From the NCBI GenBank assembly GCA_037176905.1, contig JBBBWG010011391.1:1-20822 (forward strand): 20,822 nt of DNA, written 5' to 3'. This document shows, piece by piece, positions 1-9,029 of this stretch. Source of the stretch: Azolla pinnata (lineage: Eukaryota > Streptophyta > Polypodiopsida > Salviniales > Salviniaceae). Position numbers and translations under genes: made by a program. The notes beneath the pieces are model-generated. The model made no database searches and was not told where the DNA came from. It saw only the letters and a list, made by a program, of their open reading frames with translations. The stretch's first letter is position 1; every line of letters begins with the position of its first letter.

Positions 1-2
1 TC

Positions 3-476
3 GCCGCCAAGTTCGCGGCGGCGGGGCTGTCGGTGCGCGACATGGTCGCGCTCTCGGGCGCGCACACCATCGGCCAGGCCCGCTGCGCGTCGTTCGCCGC
101 GCGACTCTACGACTTCAACTCCTCGGGATTCCCCGACCCGTCGCTCTCGCCCTCGTACCTCCGCGTCCTGCGAGCCTCCTGCGGGCCCCCCGCCGCCGCC
201 GCCTCGTCCAACTCCACCGTCAACCTCGACGTCTCCACCCCCGTCGCTTTCGACAACGCGTACTTCCGCAACCTCCGCTCGTCCTCCGGCCTCCTCGCCT
301 CCGACCAGCTCCTCGCCTCCGACCCCGCCACCGCCCGCCTCGCCCGCTCCTTCGCCGCCGACCAGCCCGCGTTCTTCCGCGGCTTCGCCCGCGCCATGCT
401 CCGCATGGGCGACTCCCGCCCCCTCACCGCCCCCCGCGGCGAGATCCGATCCCACTGCCGCGTCCCCAACGCGTAA
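3..476 (+). CDS. Class III secretory peroxidase, C-terminal part (5' end outside window)
   Basis: Haem peroxidase of the plant secretory (class III) family, which oxidises phenolics and other donors with hydrogen peroxide in the cell wall or vacuole. The reading frame is open from the left edge (codon at position 3) to TAA at 474-476, about 157 codons, roughly the C-terminal half of a family usually 310-350 aa long. Seen: the proximal haem-ligand signature DMVALSGAHTIGQARC with its essential His; the FDNAYF motif with calcium- and structure-related residues; GLLASDQLL; and a C-terminus ending SHCRVPNA. Three Cys are visible (ARC, ASC, SHC), matching the last three of the eight conserved disulfide Cys. 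The distal-His half and signal peptide lie outside the window. A GTG at 33 could be mistaken for a start but is an internal Val codon. Third positions are almost all C or G, as in many monocot genes. The family is large, so no member name is given. Confidence 0.95.
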   Translation, partial: AAKFAAAGLSVRDMVALSGAHTIGQARCASFAARLYDFNSSGFPDPSLSPSYLRVLRASCGPPAAAASSNSTVNLDVSTPVAFDNAYFRNLRSSSGLLASDQLLASDPATARLARSFAADQPAFFRGFARAMLRMGDSRPLTAPRGEIRSHCRVPNA

Positions 477-651
477 AACCCCTTTCTTTTTTAATCCCCG
501 ACGAGAGCCTCCCGGAATTTCGCTCGCCCCACGATTCGATTCGACGGCCTCCTCCATTGAGGTGTGGACCATATATGTATGTTAAATTGCACTTGCACTT
601 GCCGGGTTGTAAAAGAGGGATCAAAATGAAGTGCGCGGTCTCGGGCCTGTA

Positions 652-657
652 AATAAA
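652..657 (+). other. Putative polyadenylation signal of the peroxidase
   Basis: An AATAAA hexamer lies about 175 bases after the peroxidase stop codon, a normal 3' UTR distance in plants. It is inferred from position only; the cleavage site is not determined. Confidence 0.5.
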
Positions 658-693
658 TTAAGTAAAGCTGCCGTGTGAGCATCGATCGTTCTT

Positions 694-759
694 TCGTTCG
701 TTCGTTCGTTTCGGATCCCGTCGCGACTTGCCAGTTCCTCCGTCCCCCCCCCCCCCCCC
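694..759. repeat. Short CGTT microsatellite and C16 homopolymer
   Basis: A CGTT/TTCG tetranucleotide run (about 694-711) is followed by a run of 16 C at 744-759. Both lie in the peroxidase 3' flank. The rest of 477-1080 shows no further gene; short open frames there are low-complexity or carry no recognisable motif. Confidence 0.8.
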
Positions 760-1084
760 GATCCCGAATCGTCCTTCTCCTATGCGAAGGGGATGGACCG
801 TCTTTGTCGTGCATTTTCCTTTTGGCCGGCGGAAATGGGAGAAACAAGACAGTGCAACCGTGATTCGAAATCAGTCCACAAGTCCATGGGGATACATTTT
901 TGCTGAATCTGTTGACAAAAGGCCAGGCCTTGAGCGTACATGATCTTTAAGACAGAAAGGGGTGGCCCTTTGACCCAACAACAATTCAGTATCACCACGC
1001 ATCCAGCCTCAAGCATGTCTTACGATTCTAGTATCAGAAATCAGTGGCCTTTGGCATGGTGGCAATACAATATCACCCCATAAA

Positions 1085-1440
1085 TACGCGCACATGTATG
1101 CATATTCATTTGTATATGTATATGTGTGTATGCATCTTCGCTTGTATATGCATGCATACAAGCATATTCGTATGTATACGGATGCATGCATGCAATCTAC
1201 ATGCATTTTCCTATGTATATGCATGCAGATAATTGTCGTATTCATCCATATTATATATGTATGTATGCATATCCACACGCACATATACACGCATACACAC
1301 ATGTAATATTAGATACATATATATTCATCTGTGTATCGATAGTATGTATGGTTATTTTGTATATGCATAATGCAAACGCATATGTGGATTCATCATGTGT
1401 AGTTATGTATGCATTTATGATATATACTTATGCTCTGGCA
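1085..1440. repeat. AT-rich alternating purine/pyrimidine minisatellite (array A)
   Basis: Degenerate repetition of ATGTATGCATATACA-type words, made mostly of TA, TG and CA steps. It keeps several frames open on both strands and yields meaningless Met/His/Tyr/Cys-rich translations. No single clean unit length is evident; the array is diverged. A similar array lies at 2590-2818 and a GC-richer relative at 13080-13640. Confidence 0.75.
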
Positions 1441-1449
1441 TGTTTATCA

Positions 1450-2590
1450 TGCTGGAAATAATAGGTCACGAGTCTAGTTCTTGCTAGCTTCAATCAATTA
1501 TGCGTCAAGTTTTGTTTTTTTTACACAAGTTTGTAGTTATTAACTCTGCCTCAAATACATATCAAATGACTAATAAGGAAGTGGCAAACAGTGCGTCAAA
1601 TATGTGTCTATTGCACTTCAAATTTGTTTTTTTTTTACCCAAATGTGGAAATTTGTGTTAAATACACAACAATTTTGACAACAATTGCACACCAAATTTG
1701 ACGCGACTTAAACACAATGCATCAACTTTACAACGAATGGCACATTAATTGGGCATCAAGTTTAACACATCTCAAAGCCCAAGTTTGCCACAATCCAGAT
1801 GCAATACATCTAGGTTGCAACAAATTGTCGTGCCAATGCTCTAACAAATTAATATTTTTTATAGTGCACTTGCTACAATACACTATGGTTAAAGAGAAGA
1901 TGTTTTCAGAGCCAAAAGATTAATGAGAAGTGGTGCACACAAAATTGTGGTGTGATAGTTACTTTTGAGGGTATTAAAATTTATTGGTGTTATTGACAAC
2001 GATTGTGGATTTATTCAAAGTGTTATCAAAGTCGATTATCAACCATTTTCTTTTTTATCTTTTTAAAATGAAATAATTTTTTAATGTTATTAAAATAAGT
2101 ATTATAACTTATATTAAAACACATATCAATTGATTTATAACAATTGAATCCATGAAAGTTTTGGTAAATAAAACTGATATGTGTTTTGAAGTAAAATATT
2201 ATTGTCGTTTTAAAGTTCTTATTATTACTTATAATTCTATAAAACTTGTCTTCATGTTCTTATTTTTTCAAGTTCTTTTTAAGGTTAATTTGAATGATAG
2301 TAACACTGCAATTTCCACGACCTTGATATGTGTAGTTTTCAGTGAGTTTGTTGCGTAGTTTATCACGACCTTGCAATAATTTTTTATCTCTAAATGTAAA
2401 ATTTACCACGAATTTTGTTGCACATTAGCCACACATTTAACATAACCTTGTCACAAAATCTTTTTCCCCAACACGTCAAATTTAGAGCACATTAGTTGTG
2501 ACTTTGCTAGAAGTTGTGACCTTGTTTTATATAATTAAATGGTCTAAGCAATTGGTTGAAAGTACAATTAAGTAATATAATATTCATATA
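1450..2590. other. AT-rich intergenic DNA, no gene seen
   Basis: AT-rich sequence with T-runs and loosely repeated words such as 'gcgtcaa' and 'caaatttg' near 1500-1700. Two 68-codon open frames (1717-1923 and 2152-2358) have no recognisable domain and the base composition of their surroundings, so they are not called. The region may be old transposon debris, but I see no terminal repeats or coding motif to prove it. Confidence 0.5.
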
Positions 2591-2818
2591 TTATATATAT
2601 GAATTTGCATGTGTGTATACATATACAAATGAATATACGTGTATGTACGCATATACATATAGATATTTATATGTGTATGCATATACAAGTGAATATTGAC
2701 CATACATGTACATTTATAGATGAATATTCATGTATATATGTATATTTAGATGAATACGCGTGTGTATATATATACAGATAAACTATGCATGTATATATGC
2801 ATACATATACAAATGCAT
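2590..2818. repeat. AT-rich alternating purine/pyrimidine minisatellite (array B)
   Basis: Repeated TATATGTATGCATATACA-like words. Several words match the reverse complement of array A, for example attcatttgtatatgtat, which occurs forward near 1103 and reversed near 2620. The two arrays therefore look like inverted relatives flanking about 1.1 kb of AT-rich DNA. The 60-codon open frame inside it is a repeat artefact. Confidence 0.7.
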
Positions 2819-2819
2819 G

Positions 2820-3791
2820 TTTTAAAGTTAATATTATTACTTATAACTTTATAAAACATTTCCTCATCTTCTTATTTTGTAGGTTCTTAAGCAGTCTAAT
2901 TTGGATTATAACAATTAATGTCAGTTTGTCATTCCAATAACATGGTCTCGTCATAAGTTCTTGTATGGGTCATTTGATATTTCATTAGAAATTAAAGAAG
3001 GACATTCCCATGAAGATAAAAATATTTCTCCAATTTTTTGTGAGAATACTTTTAATGAACTCATATATATAATAGATCAAGAGAGAAATGTAAAAGATTA
3101 ATTTGAAAGTGATTAAGAATCAATAGACATTTGTATAGAACTTGACTTTAGAGACAATTTTGATATTTTAGACAATTAATTTAAGAATAACTAAATTATT
3201 CTATATTTTCCTAGGTTTTATTTTTGTCTAATATATATATTGGGCAAATGTTGCTGCATATGCGAATATAGTTGAAAAGGTGATTGGTAGCACAAAACAT
3301 CCTCGACTCGTTTTAGTTTATAAGCACGTGTCTATTCCCAATTAAGATTGTTGATTGTATTTTTGGAGAGTATAGGTCTTTATGTAGGTCTCAGTGCATG
3401 TCCTTCTTTAGGTTTTGTCACGAGTAACAACTTGAGTTCTATTGCGGGCCGTTGCCACCTCTATGCAGGTAACATAGGGAATTAGGTCGGGTTGGGCTAA
3501 CTCCTTCCAAGAGGTCGTGGTGTTATTGAGCCAAACTGGTAAAAACACTCACGTCAAAGATAAATTAATACACCCAATGATAGAAAACCAGAGACAAAGA
3601 ATATACGCATGCTCTATTACATTCCCAAAATCTCAGTGCTTTATAAATCGCCCTAGTGAGGCATTATATAATAGTTTTGCAAGTTAGTTGTAGTTAATCA
3701 ATTAAGACTATAATATTCTCGTAAAAAAATGAGAATATATTCTCGAAAAATATATTCTTGTCAAACATCCATTTCACAAAAAAAGGGGAGA
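2820..3791. other. AT-rich intergenic DNA, no gene seen
   Basis: No sustained reading frame, RNA gene or intact repeat was recognised. A purine run of A's followed by 'ggggaga' at its right end (about 3778-3791) resembles a retrotransposon polypurine tract and leads into the next feature. Confidence 0.4.
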
Positions 3792-3928
3792 TGCCAAATT
3801 CTTTCCATAATCTAGTGGGAGCCTCTTAATTGATATAAAAGATGAGTGTGATAAGTCACACTCATTTGATTTTGTTCACACTAGATAATATCTATGTAAT
3901 ATTATATTAATATTTGTGTCTGGATAAC
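3792..3928. mobile_element. Possible short LTR-like fragment
   Basis: The segment begins TG just after a polypurine-like tract and ends ACA. Inside it are a TATA-like GATATAAAAG near 3834 and a perfect 10-bp inverted repeat with a 4-base loop (3842-3865). TG...CA ends, a preceding purine tract and an internal TATA box are what LTRs show, but no partner LTR or target-site duplication was found and the following bases match no primer-binding site I know. This is a weak call; it may be chance in AT-rich DNA. Confidence 0.2.
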
Positions 3929-4041
3929 ATGGTGCATCTGTAGGACAGTTTTCCACATGGTCGAACCTCACAATCCGATTACTAACGTTATTCCTACTTT
4001 CTTGGCTAATTCAAGTCCTTAAAATCCAATTGGTCGAGATC

Positions 4042-5037
4042 TTAAAAAATGTGAGAGATATCTGTGAAATTGACCAAGTTTAAGCTAGTCGTGTGAAGTG
4101 AGGTTACGAGTTGGGCTTGGAGGTGTTTATTCATATGTTGCTCCACCTCTTGTTCTGTTATTAGTTTTCCTCGTTCTTTCAACCACACGCACTCTTCTTG
4201 GATTTGTATAAGATTATTGAGCTCGTGCTCTAGTTGATGCCAACATTCCTGCTCTTCTCGTAGTTGTTTCCCGAAATCGCCTGAAGGATCTGTTCATTGT
4301 CCATTTGCATTTGTCCAAGGCGCTTGATTTTGACCTCAGATTGATGAAGTTGTACGGCCTCAATTGTCGATTGTAATTTTGAATGCCTAGCCTCGAGTGC
4401 TTGTTCCATTTGCATATAAGATGAATGAAGGTCGATTAATACATCCTACAAGAAAGAAAGATCGGCTTCTCCTTTTACAAAGAGTGTGGCCACCTTTGTG
4501 CCTAAGATCGTTGCACGATTCACAGTTCTCGTATTCTCACCAGGTTGGTTCTCAAGCATGAACTTTTTCTACAACCATTTGCCCATGCATTGGGGGCCAA
4601 GGCAATAGTTATAAGGAACTTAGTCTCTTGCTTAAGCTCACTCGGCTACCTAAGCACCAATTGTGGTTTCTGGTAATCTCGAACCTTGAGGGCATCCTCT
4701 TCTGTAGGGAGCTGAATTCACTTGTCGTTATGATCAGGTACGTGTTCCATTTATGATTATTGTGAAAGTTACTCGGTCTAGACTCATCATGATCCTCTCG
4801 AGCAACATCAAGTTTGCTGACGTTCACCATCACTGCCTTGGATAAAAGGTTGTATTCATAGTTAGTAGTGAAATGGGCCTTCGAATCACAAATATCACAT
4901 TTTCGAGGACAATTTAGAGCCATGTGGCTTGAATCATTGCAATGAGTATATTGTAAGGCCCGTTGAGCACCTCGATTTCTAGGTGGACTTACTTGAGTTG
5001 GTTTATATGTGTTATAAAACGTGTCGTTCGTAATTGA
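4042..5037 (-). pseudogene. Decayed double zinc-knuckle / coiled-coil reading frame, probably retroelement-derived
   Basis: Minus-strand coding remnant with no intact ORF. Reading from high to low coordinates, an open stretch (5037 to about 4609) contains two tandem CCHC zinc knuckles. The first (4950-4909) reads Y-T-H-C-N-D-S-S-H-M-A-L-N-C and the second (4899-4858) C-D-I-C-D-S-K-A-H-F-T-T-N-Y. Each fits CX2CX4HX4C except for one Cys changed to Tyr (TAT for TGT). Further on, a Glu/Gln/Leu-rich coiled coil (about 4415-4290) has an in-frame TAG just upstream of its first Met; it then continues in another frame (words such as LREEQECWHQLEHEL) to a stop at 4042-4044, implying a frameshift near 4285. 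Zinc knuckles of this form are typical of retroelement Gag proteins, though some host proteins carry them. No protease, reverse transcriptase or integrase motif was seen. The knuckle-before-coil order is not the usual Gag order, so this could be a composite of fragments. Confidence 0.55.
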
Positions 5038-5040
5038 TCA

Positions 5041-6250
5041 ACACACTAGAATGGTAGAAACTCTAGAGATTCACACAGGTAGATATAGATAGAGAGGGAT
5101 AAAAGAATTATATTAATATTAATGATGATGGTCTCTCACGCATACTATTTGATGGGCACTCTCTCTTTCTTTCTAACTCCTCTCCTAACACTATTGGTGT
5201 TTACATACTTGTATAGAGGAGCTATTTTGGTATGCGCTCATCTCTAGTCTCACTCCTGAAATAGGAGGGATGAGAACTTTGCTTTCTTGAGAAGCTTTAA
5301 GAGGGTTCTCTTTAGATTTAGGGGCAGGAGAGTTACACACAAGAAATAAACGACATGCAAAAAGAGAGGAGCAGGACGACCCACTTAGTTTCATAATTCT
5401 CCCTTAATGCATGAATATTGGTGCTAACTTAATGCTAATTATGAAACCTTTAGTTTAATTTTTATTATTAATTATTTCTCTCTATATCTTTAAATAACCT
5501 GCTTATTGCCCTAATTCTATTGTGCTTTACTTTTTTTGTCTATGACACTTGCTTAATATTATTTTTGGATTAATCTCTATTAAATGTTAAAATTAACTTG
5601 TACATAAAACAAACCTCCCCTCTTTAAAGGTTCTAAGCATTGTTGTAAATAATCTCCAAGGATATGACCCATAGACCTTATAACTACCAGGTAGAAATTT
5701 CACAACAAGAAAGCATATAAAATTAAAAGGTTTATAGATAAATATTTACATTTCAAGATTCTCGTAACCATTAAGAATCTCTGGTGACTAGTAATATTCA
5801 ATTAAGCTACTTTTGTGTCTTAAAATCTAGTAGCTTATTCATGGACACAAATCAGATTGTAAGTCAAACACATGTGAGGATGCAAAGGATAAATGTGACT
5901 TGAGTAAAAACAAGATAATGATCGATGTGAATACTTTCTTAAGAGCTGAAAGAAAAGAAGGGGAAGAAGGAACACATGTAGGATATCAGCACACGTAGCG
6001 TTTTCATTCATGTATGATAACGTGTGGATAATAAATCGTCGGAAGATTTATAGTTTTCCAAGTTTTGATCGGTTTTTCCTTAACAGTGAAGTTGAGGGAG
6101 GATCTTTGAACATTCAATAATGTGAAAGATACTCTTCAAGAGATGCCTTTTTAGGAGCGTAATCAAGCACTAGGGCACACCAACCTTCTCATCATTTGGG
6201 GCCAGTTCACGTCATTAAAGAGATGCTACAAACACGAAGCGTTGCACGGC
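5041..6250. other. AT-rich intergenic DNA, no gene seen
   Basis: Mostly AT-rich sequence with T-rich stretches. A 67-codon minus-strand frame at 5191-5394 shows no motif. No tRNA, LTR pair or terminal inverted repeat was recognised. Confidence 0.45.
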
Positions 6251-6300
6251 CGGCCGCCTAGAAGTGAGTCTGGCCTTTTCAACCACGGGCCATTTTTGTA

Positions 6301-6494
6301 TCATGGGCATTCATTCATTTGTTCCGTAGATGCCATTTCTTTCGCCCAATCAGGCGGCATGAGAAGAGAGACTTCGTCGATCTCAGTCGTTTGCTTGACT
6401 GAGCTCCACTGTTCATGATCTGAATAGCATATTGGATGTCTGTATATGCATTGCTGATGCACGAAGCAGTGGCCATTGGAATTCCTAGAAGCCT
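6301..6494 (-). other. Candidate terminal coding exon, unidentified
   Basis: On the minus strand a frame runs open from just after a plausible 3' splice site (CTCTTACAG, AG at 6496-6495) to a TGA at 6303-6301, about 64 codons. Its translation ends in words such as LLMPPDWAKEMAS and has protein-like composition. A second minus-strand frame over the same DNA (6315-6509) is also open and starts with ATG, so openness alone is poor evidence. I recognise no family and found no convincing upstream exon. It could equally be chance in a moderately GC-balanced stretch. Confidence 0.15.
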
Positions 6495-6554
6495 CTGTAA
6501 GAGATTCAATGTGTCATGCTAGCAGGAGCAAACAAACATTTCAGCGGCCCATAT

Positions 6555-6577
6555 TGCATGCATGCATGCATGCATGT
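6555..6577. repeat. TGCA/CATG microsatellite
   Basis: Five or so tandem CATG units followed by TATG variants. It is a simple repeat of the same alternating purine/pyrimidine type as the larger arrays in the window. Confidence 0.8.
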
Positions 6578-6757
6578 ATGTGTATGTATGCCTGGTTGGG
6601 CTCTCCAGCATCCTTGAATCACTGTAACTGCAACATGTCTGAACCTAAGTTTTAGCCGATATTTAATTGTACGATCGGTCAATCATTAGGTGGTAGCGAA
6701 AAAAACATAAAGTTTGTGTCCAGGACATTGCCGATAAGAGCAACGGAAAAAGCAAAT

Positions 6758-6874
6758 ATGCCGGTGGAAGCTGTAGAGAGAGAGCTCTGTCGAGTGCCTC
6801 CTAGCAGAAGAAAATTCTTTAAAGCAGTGACACCTGCAAGACAGCATGTTCCCAGTAGGCGCCTTGTAGCTTAG
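6758..6874 (+). CDS. Candidate 38-aa small ORF, unknown
   Basis: ATG at 6758 to TAG at 6872-6874. The basic translation contains RELCRVPPSRRKFF and QHVPSRRLVA. The frame stays open without a Met for about 38 codons upstream. A TATA-like motif is not evident at a suitable distance. I recognise no signalling-peptide signature (not CLE, CEP, IDA or PSK). Included only because it is the most protein-like short frame in the 6.5-7.6 kb stretch; it may be chance. Confidence 0.12.
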   Translation: MPVEAVERELCRVPPSRRKFFKAVTPARQHVPSRRLVA

Positions 6875-7610
6875 TTTACAATCGATCGCAGAGGTCCACG
6901 GATTCTACAAGGGAAGATCGATCCTTTTGCTGATCCCTTGCGTTCATGTGAGTCGCCCCAGGCAGATGTCACATGCCTCGTTCCTTTTAAATGAAATTAT
7001 GCAGAGGAGCCCTGATCGGTCGATCGTATAAAACTCAAGTTGCTTGCTTGCTTGTCATCGCGCCGAAGAACTGTGCATTTCATCAGATAGCCGATGCTTC
7101 GATATCCTAATTGTGACGTTTTAGTCGATTAAAACTAGTCGTTGGCATGTGGTTTGGAATGGATCGAGGCTTGGATCCAAACATCTGTTTGTTTGTTTGT
7201 TTGTTTGTTTGTTTGTCTCTCATCATGCAAGGATAAGAATTAGAGCTATTCGCAATGCGATCAAGCTTCGCTTGACATTTAATCAAAGAATTTAGGAACT
7301 AATTTGAACCCGTTTGGGTGCAGATTAGTTAATCAGAAAGCAACGCTCTCGATCAAACTCTAAGCACACGTGATCATCGGCCCTTAATTACGACAGTGCA
7401 ATGTACTAATTAGTGGGTATCAGACCCTAACCCTAGCTTTCATGTCCGCCAATAAACACTAGAAAAAAATAAAATGTTAAAAGTAGAAGAAATATTTTCG
7501 TTTTAATTTTATTTTATGAACAATTACCAAAAAACGTCTAACAAAATTATAAATTGCATTTTAACGCCGACAAAAATCAGAAATTACAAATAAACGCCTA
7601 CTCTCGTCTT
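6875..7610. other. Intergenic DNA with a TTTG microsatellite
   Basis: No gene was recognised. A GTTT tetranucleotide run occupies about 7187-7216. A TATAAAA word at about 7029-7035 has no supporting gene start downstream. A short CCCTAACCCTA stretch near 7424-7434 is too brief to call a telomeric repeat. Confidence 0.5.
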
Positions 7611-8225
7611 CCTCTGAAAATTATTAGCACCCAATTAATTCCGTTAGCATAACTTCGAATGATTTTATTGTTAAACGCTTCCCACCAATCAATCCTATCA
7701 ACTCCCCAATTTTTAGAAACTAATCAATCAATCAATACATTAATCGATTTCTCTGAAAACTAGCACCCAATTAATTCCGTTAGCATAACTTCGAATGATT
7801 TTATTCCTAACCGCTTCCCACTGGTCGATCCTGATCGACTCCCCTATATTGTATTCAATCAGCAAACGCCAGTAATTTTTAGAAACTAATCAATCGATTC
7901 CTCTGAAAATTATTAGCACCCAATTAATTCCGTTAGCATAACTTCAAATGATTTTATTGTTAAACGCTTCCCACCGATCGATCCTATCAACTCCCCTACT
8001 GTATTCGATCAACAAAAGCCAGTAATTTTTAGAAACTAATCAATCGATGAATACATTAATCGATTCCTCTGAAAACTAGCACCCGATTGATCCCGTCAGC
8101 ATAAACTTCGAATGATTCTATTCTTAACCGCTTCCCGCCGATCGATCCTGATCGACCCCCCTACCGTACACGATCAGCAGAAGCCAGCAATTTCTAGAAA
8201 CCAATCCATCGATCGATACATGAAT
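7611..8225. repeat. Four-copy tandem repeat with A-B-A-B order upstream of the cyclin
   Basis: Four diverged copies start at about 7611, 7750, 7900 and 8066 (spacing 139, 150 and 166). Each begins with CTCTGAAAA, then 'agcaccc', an 'attccgttagcataact' block, 'cgcttccc' and 'agaaactaatcaatc'. Copies 1 and 3 share 'gaaaattattagcaccc', 'ttgttaaacgc' and 'tatcaactcccc'. Copies 2 and 4 share 'gaaaactagcaccc', 'taaccgcttccc' and 'gatcctgatcgac'. Copy 1 lacks an internal block of roughly 29 bases that the others have. The pattern suggests that a two-unit block was itself duplicated. Confidence 0.9.
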
Positions 8226-8350
8226 CGGTTGTTTCGGTAGTCAAGTCGACTAATTGATTCGACAGCAGCAGCGGAGCTCACAGTTGGTCGATTCGGTGTT
8301 AATCAGTTAATCGACCTTACTTCTTAAAACTAGGTGCTACTTTGTAATGC

Positions 8351-8365
8351 GGGGGGGGGAGGGGG
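8351..8365 (+). repeat. G-rich tract
   Basis: Nine G, one A and five G in a row, lying 26 bp upstream of the ACGTCA array. It could affect sequencing accuracy or local structure; no function is claimed. Confidence 0.85.
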
Positions 8366-8390
8366 AACGCCAGCATCCACACCCCAGCCT

Positions 8391-8472
8391 CCACGTCAGC
8401 GGCCACGTCAGCGGCCACGTCAGCGTCCACGTCAGCGTCCACGTCAGCGGCCACGTCAGGCGACACGTCAGT
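8391..8472 (+). promoter_or_regulatory. Seven phased ACGTCA motifs, 12-bp tandem repeat
   Basis: ACGTCA occurs at 8393, 8405, 8417, 8429, 8441, 8453 and 8465, exactly 12 bp apart, six of them in the context CCACGTCA. The reverse complement TGACGT is the core bound by TGA-class and related plant bZIP factors, and CCACGTCA resembles a hybrid G-box/C-box. The array is about 560-640 bp upstream of the cyclin start codon and upstream of its probable leader, so a promoter role is plausible. It may instead be an expanded minisatellite with no role. The Pro/Arg/Gln and His/Val/Ser frames translated from it are artefacts. Confidence 0.6.
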
Positions 8473-8506
8473 CGTCTGTGTCAGAGAAGTCCCCCCTGTT
8501 TTCTGT

Positions 8507-8650
8507 TCTTCTTCTTCTTCTTCTTCTTCTCTGCGTCTTTTCTTCTGTCTTTCTTCTTCCTCGCCATTAAAGCTCGCTCACGAGGATCATCACTCTCTGA
8601 AACCCTTTCTTTCCCCCTCCCCCCCCCCTCTCCCTCCTCTATCTCTACCA

Positions 8651-8691
<41 letters not shown>

Positions 8692-8941
8692 CCCCAGCAC
8701 GCGGGCGCATTTGCTCAGAGCTTTCCATATCTGCATTCTGCGCAGCAGGAAGGCGCCATTAGAGCTCGCCCGCTTCCGCCCTCGTTCTCTCTCCATCTCC
8801 CTCGCTCCCCGCGCCTCTTCTTCTCTCCGCCATAGCTAATCTGCGCGTCTTCTTTCTCTGCTCGTCGTCCTCTCCATTTCTGCTGCGAACATAGCCACAT
8901 TTTGACTTCACGCTCCTTCTTCTTCTTCTTCTTCTTCTTCT

Positions 8942-8980
<39 letters not shown>
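8507..8980 (+). repeat. CTT, CT and CTT/GAC microsatellites in the probable cyclin leader
   Basis: A CTT run lies near 8507-8530, a CT run of about 35 bases at 8654-8688, a second CTT run at about 8916-8943 and an abutting run of about 12 GAC units at 8944-8980. CT-rich leaders are common in plants and CT/GA runs are targets of GAGA-binding BPC proteins. The last array ends 50 bp before the cyclin ATG. The Ser-, Arg-, Lys- and Asp-homopolymer frames here are not genes. Confidence 0.8.
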
Positions 8981-8982
<2 letters not shown>

Positions 8983-9029
8983 GAAGAGCTGCTGTTTTGT
9001 TTCTCCCGCAAGAAACCGCCCCCGGCGCC

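Noticed and set aside
33..35. GTG as a start codon for the peroxidase
   Set aside because: The frame is open upstream to the window edge and encodes the conserved residues before VRDMVALSG.
107..469. 120-codon minus-strand frame
   Set aside because: Antisense shadow of the GC-rich peroxidase exon, with no motif.
6650..6790. Possible SWEET-transporter-like hydrophobic exon on the minus strand
   Set aside because: A short hydrophobic reading after a CTACAG acceptor looked faintly similar, but it ends in a stop before any conserved SWEET motif.
7424..7434. Interstitial telomere or telo-box
   Set aside because: Only CCCTAACCCTA, fewer than two plant units and missing the AAACCCTA form.
8391..8472. 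CRISPR-like periodicity
   Set aside because: The 12-bp repeats have no unique spacers and this is plant nuclear DNA.
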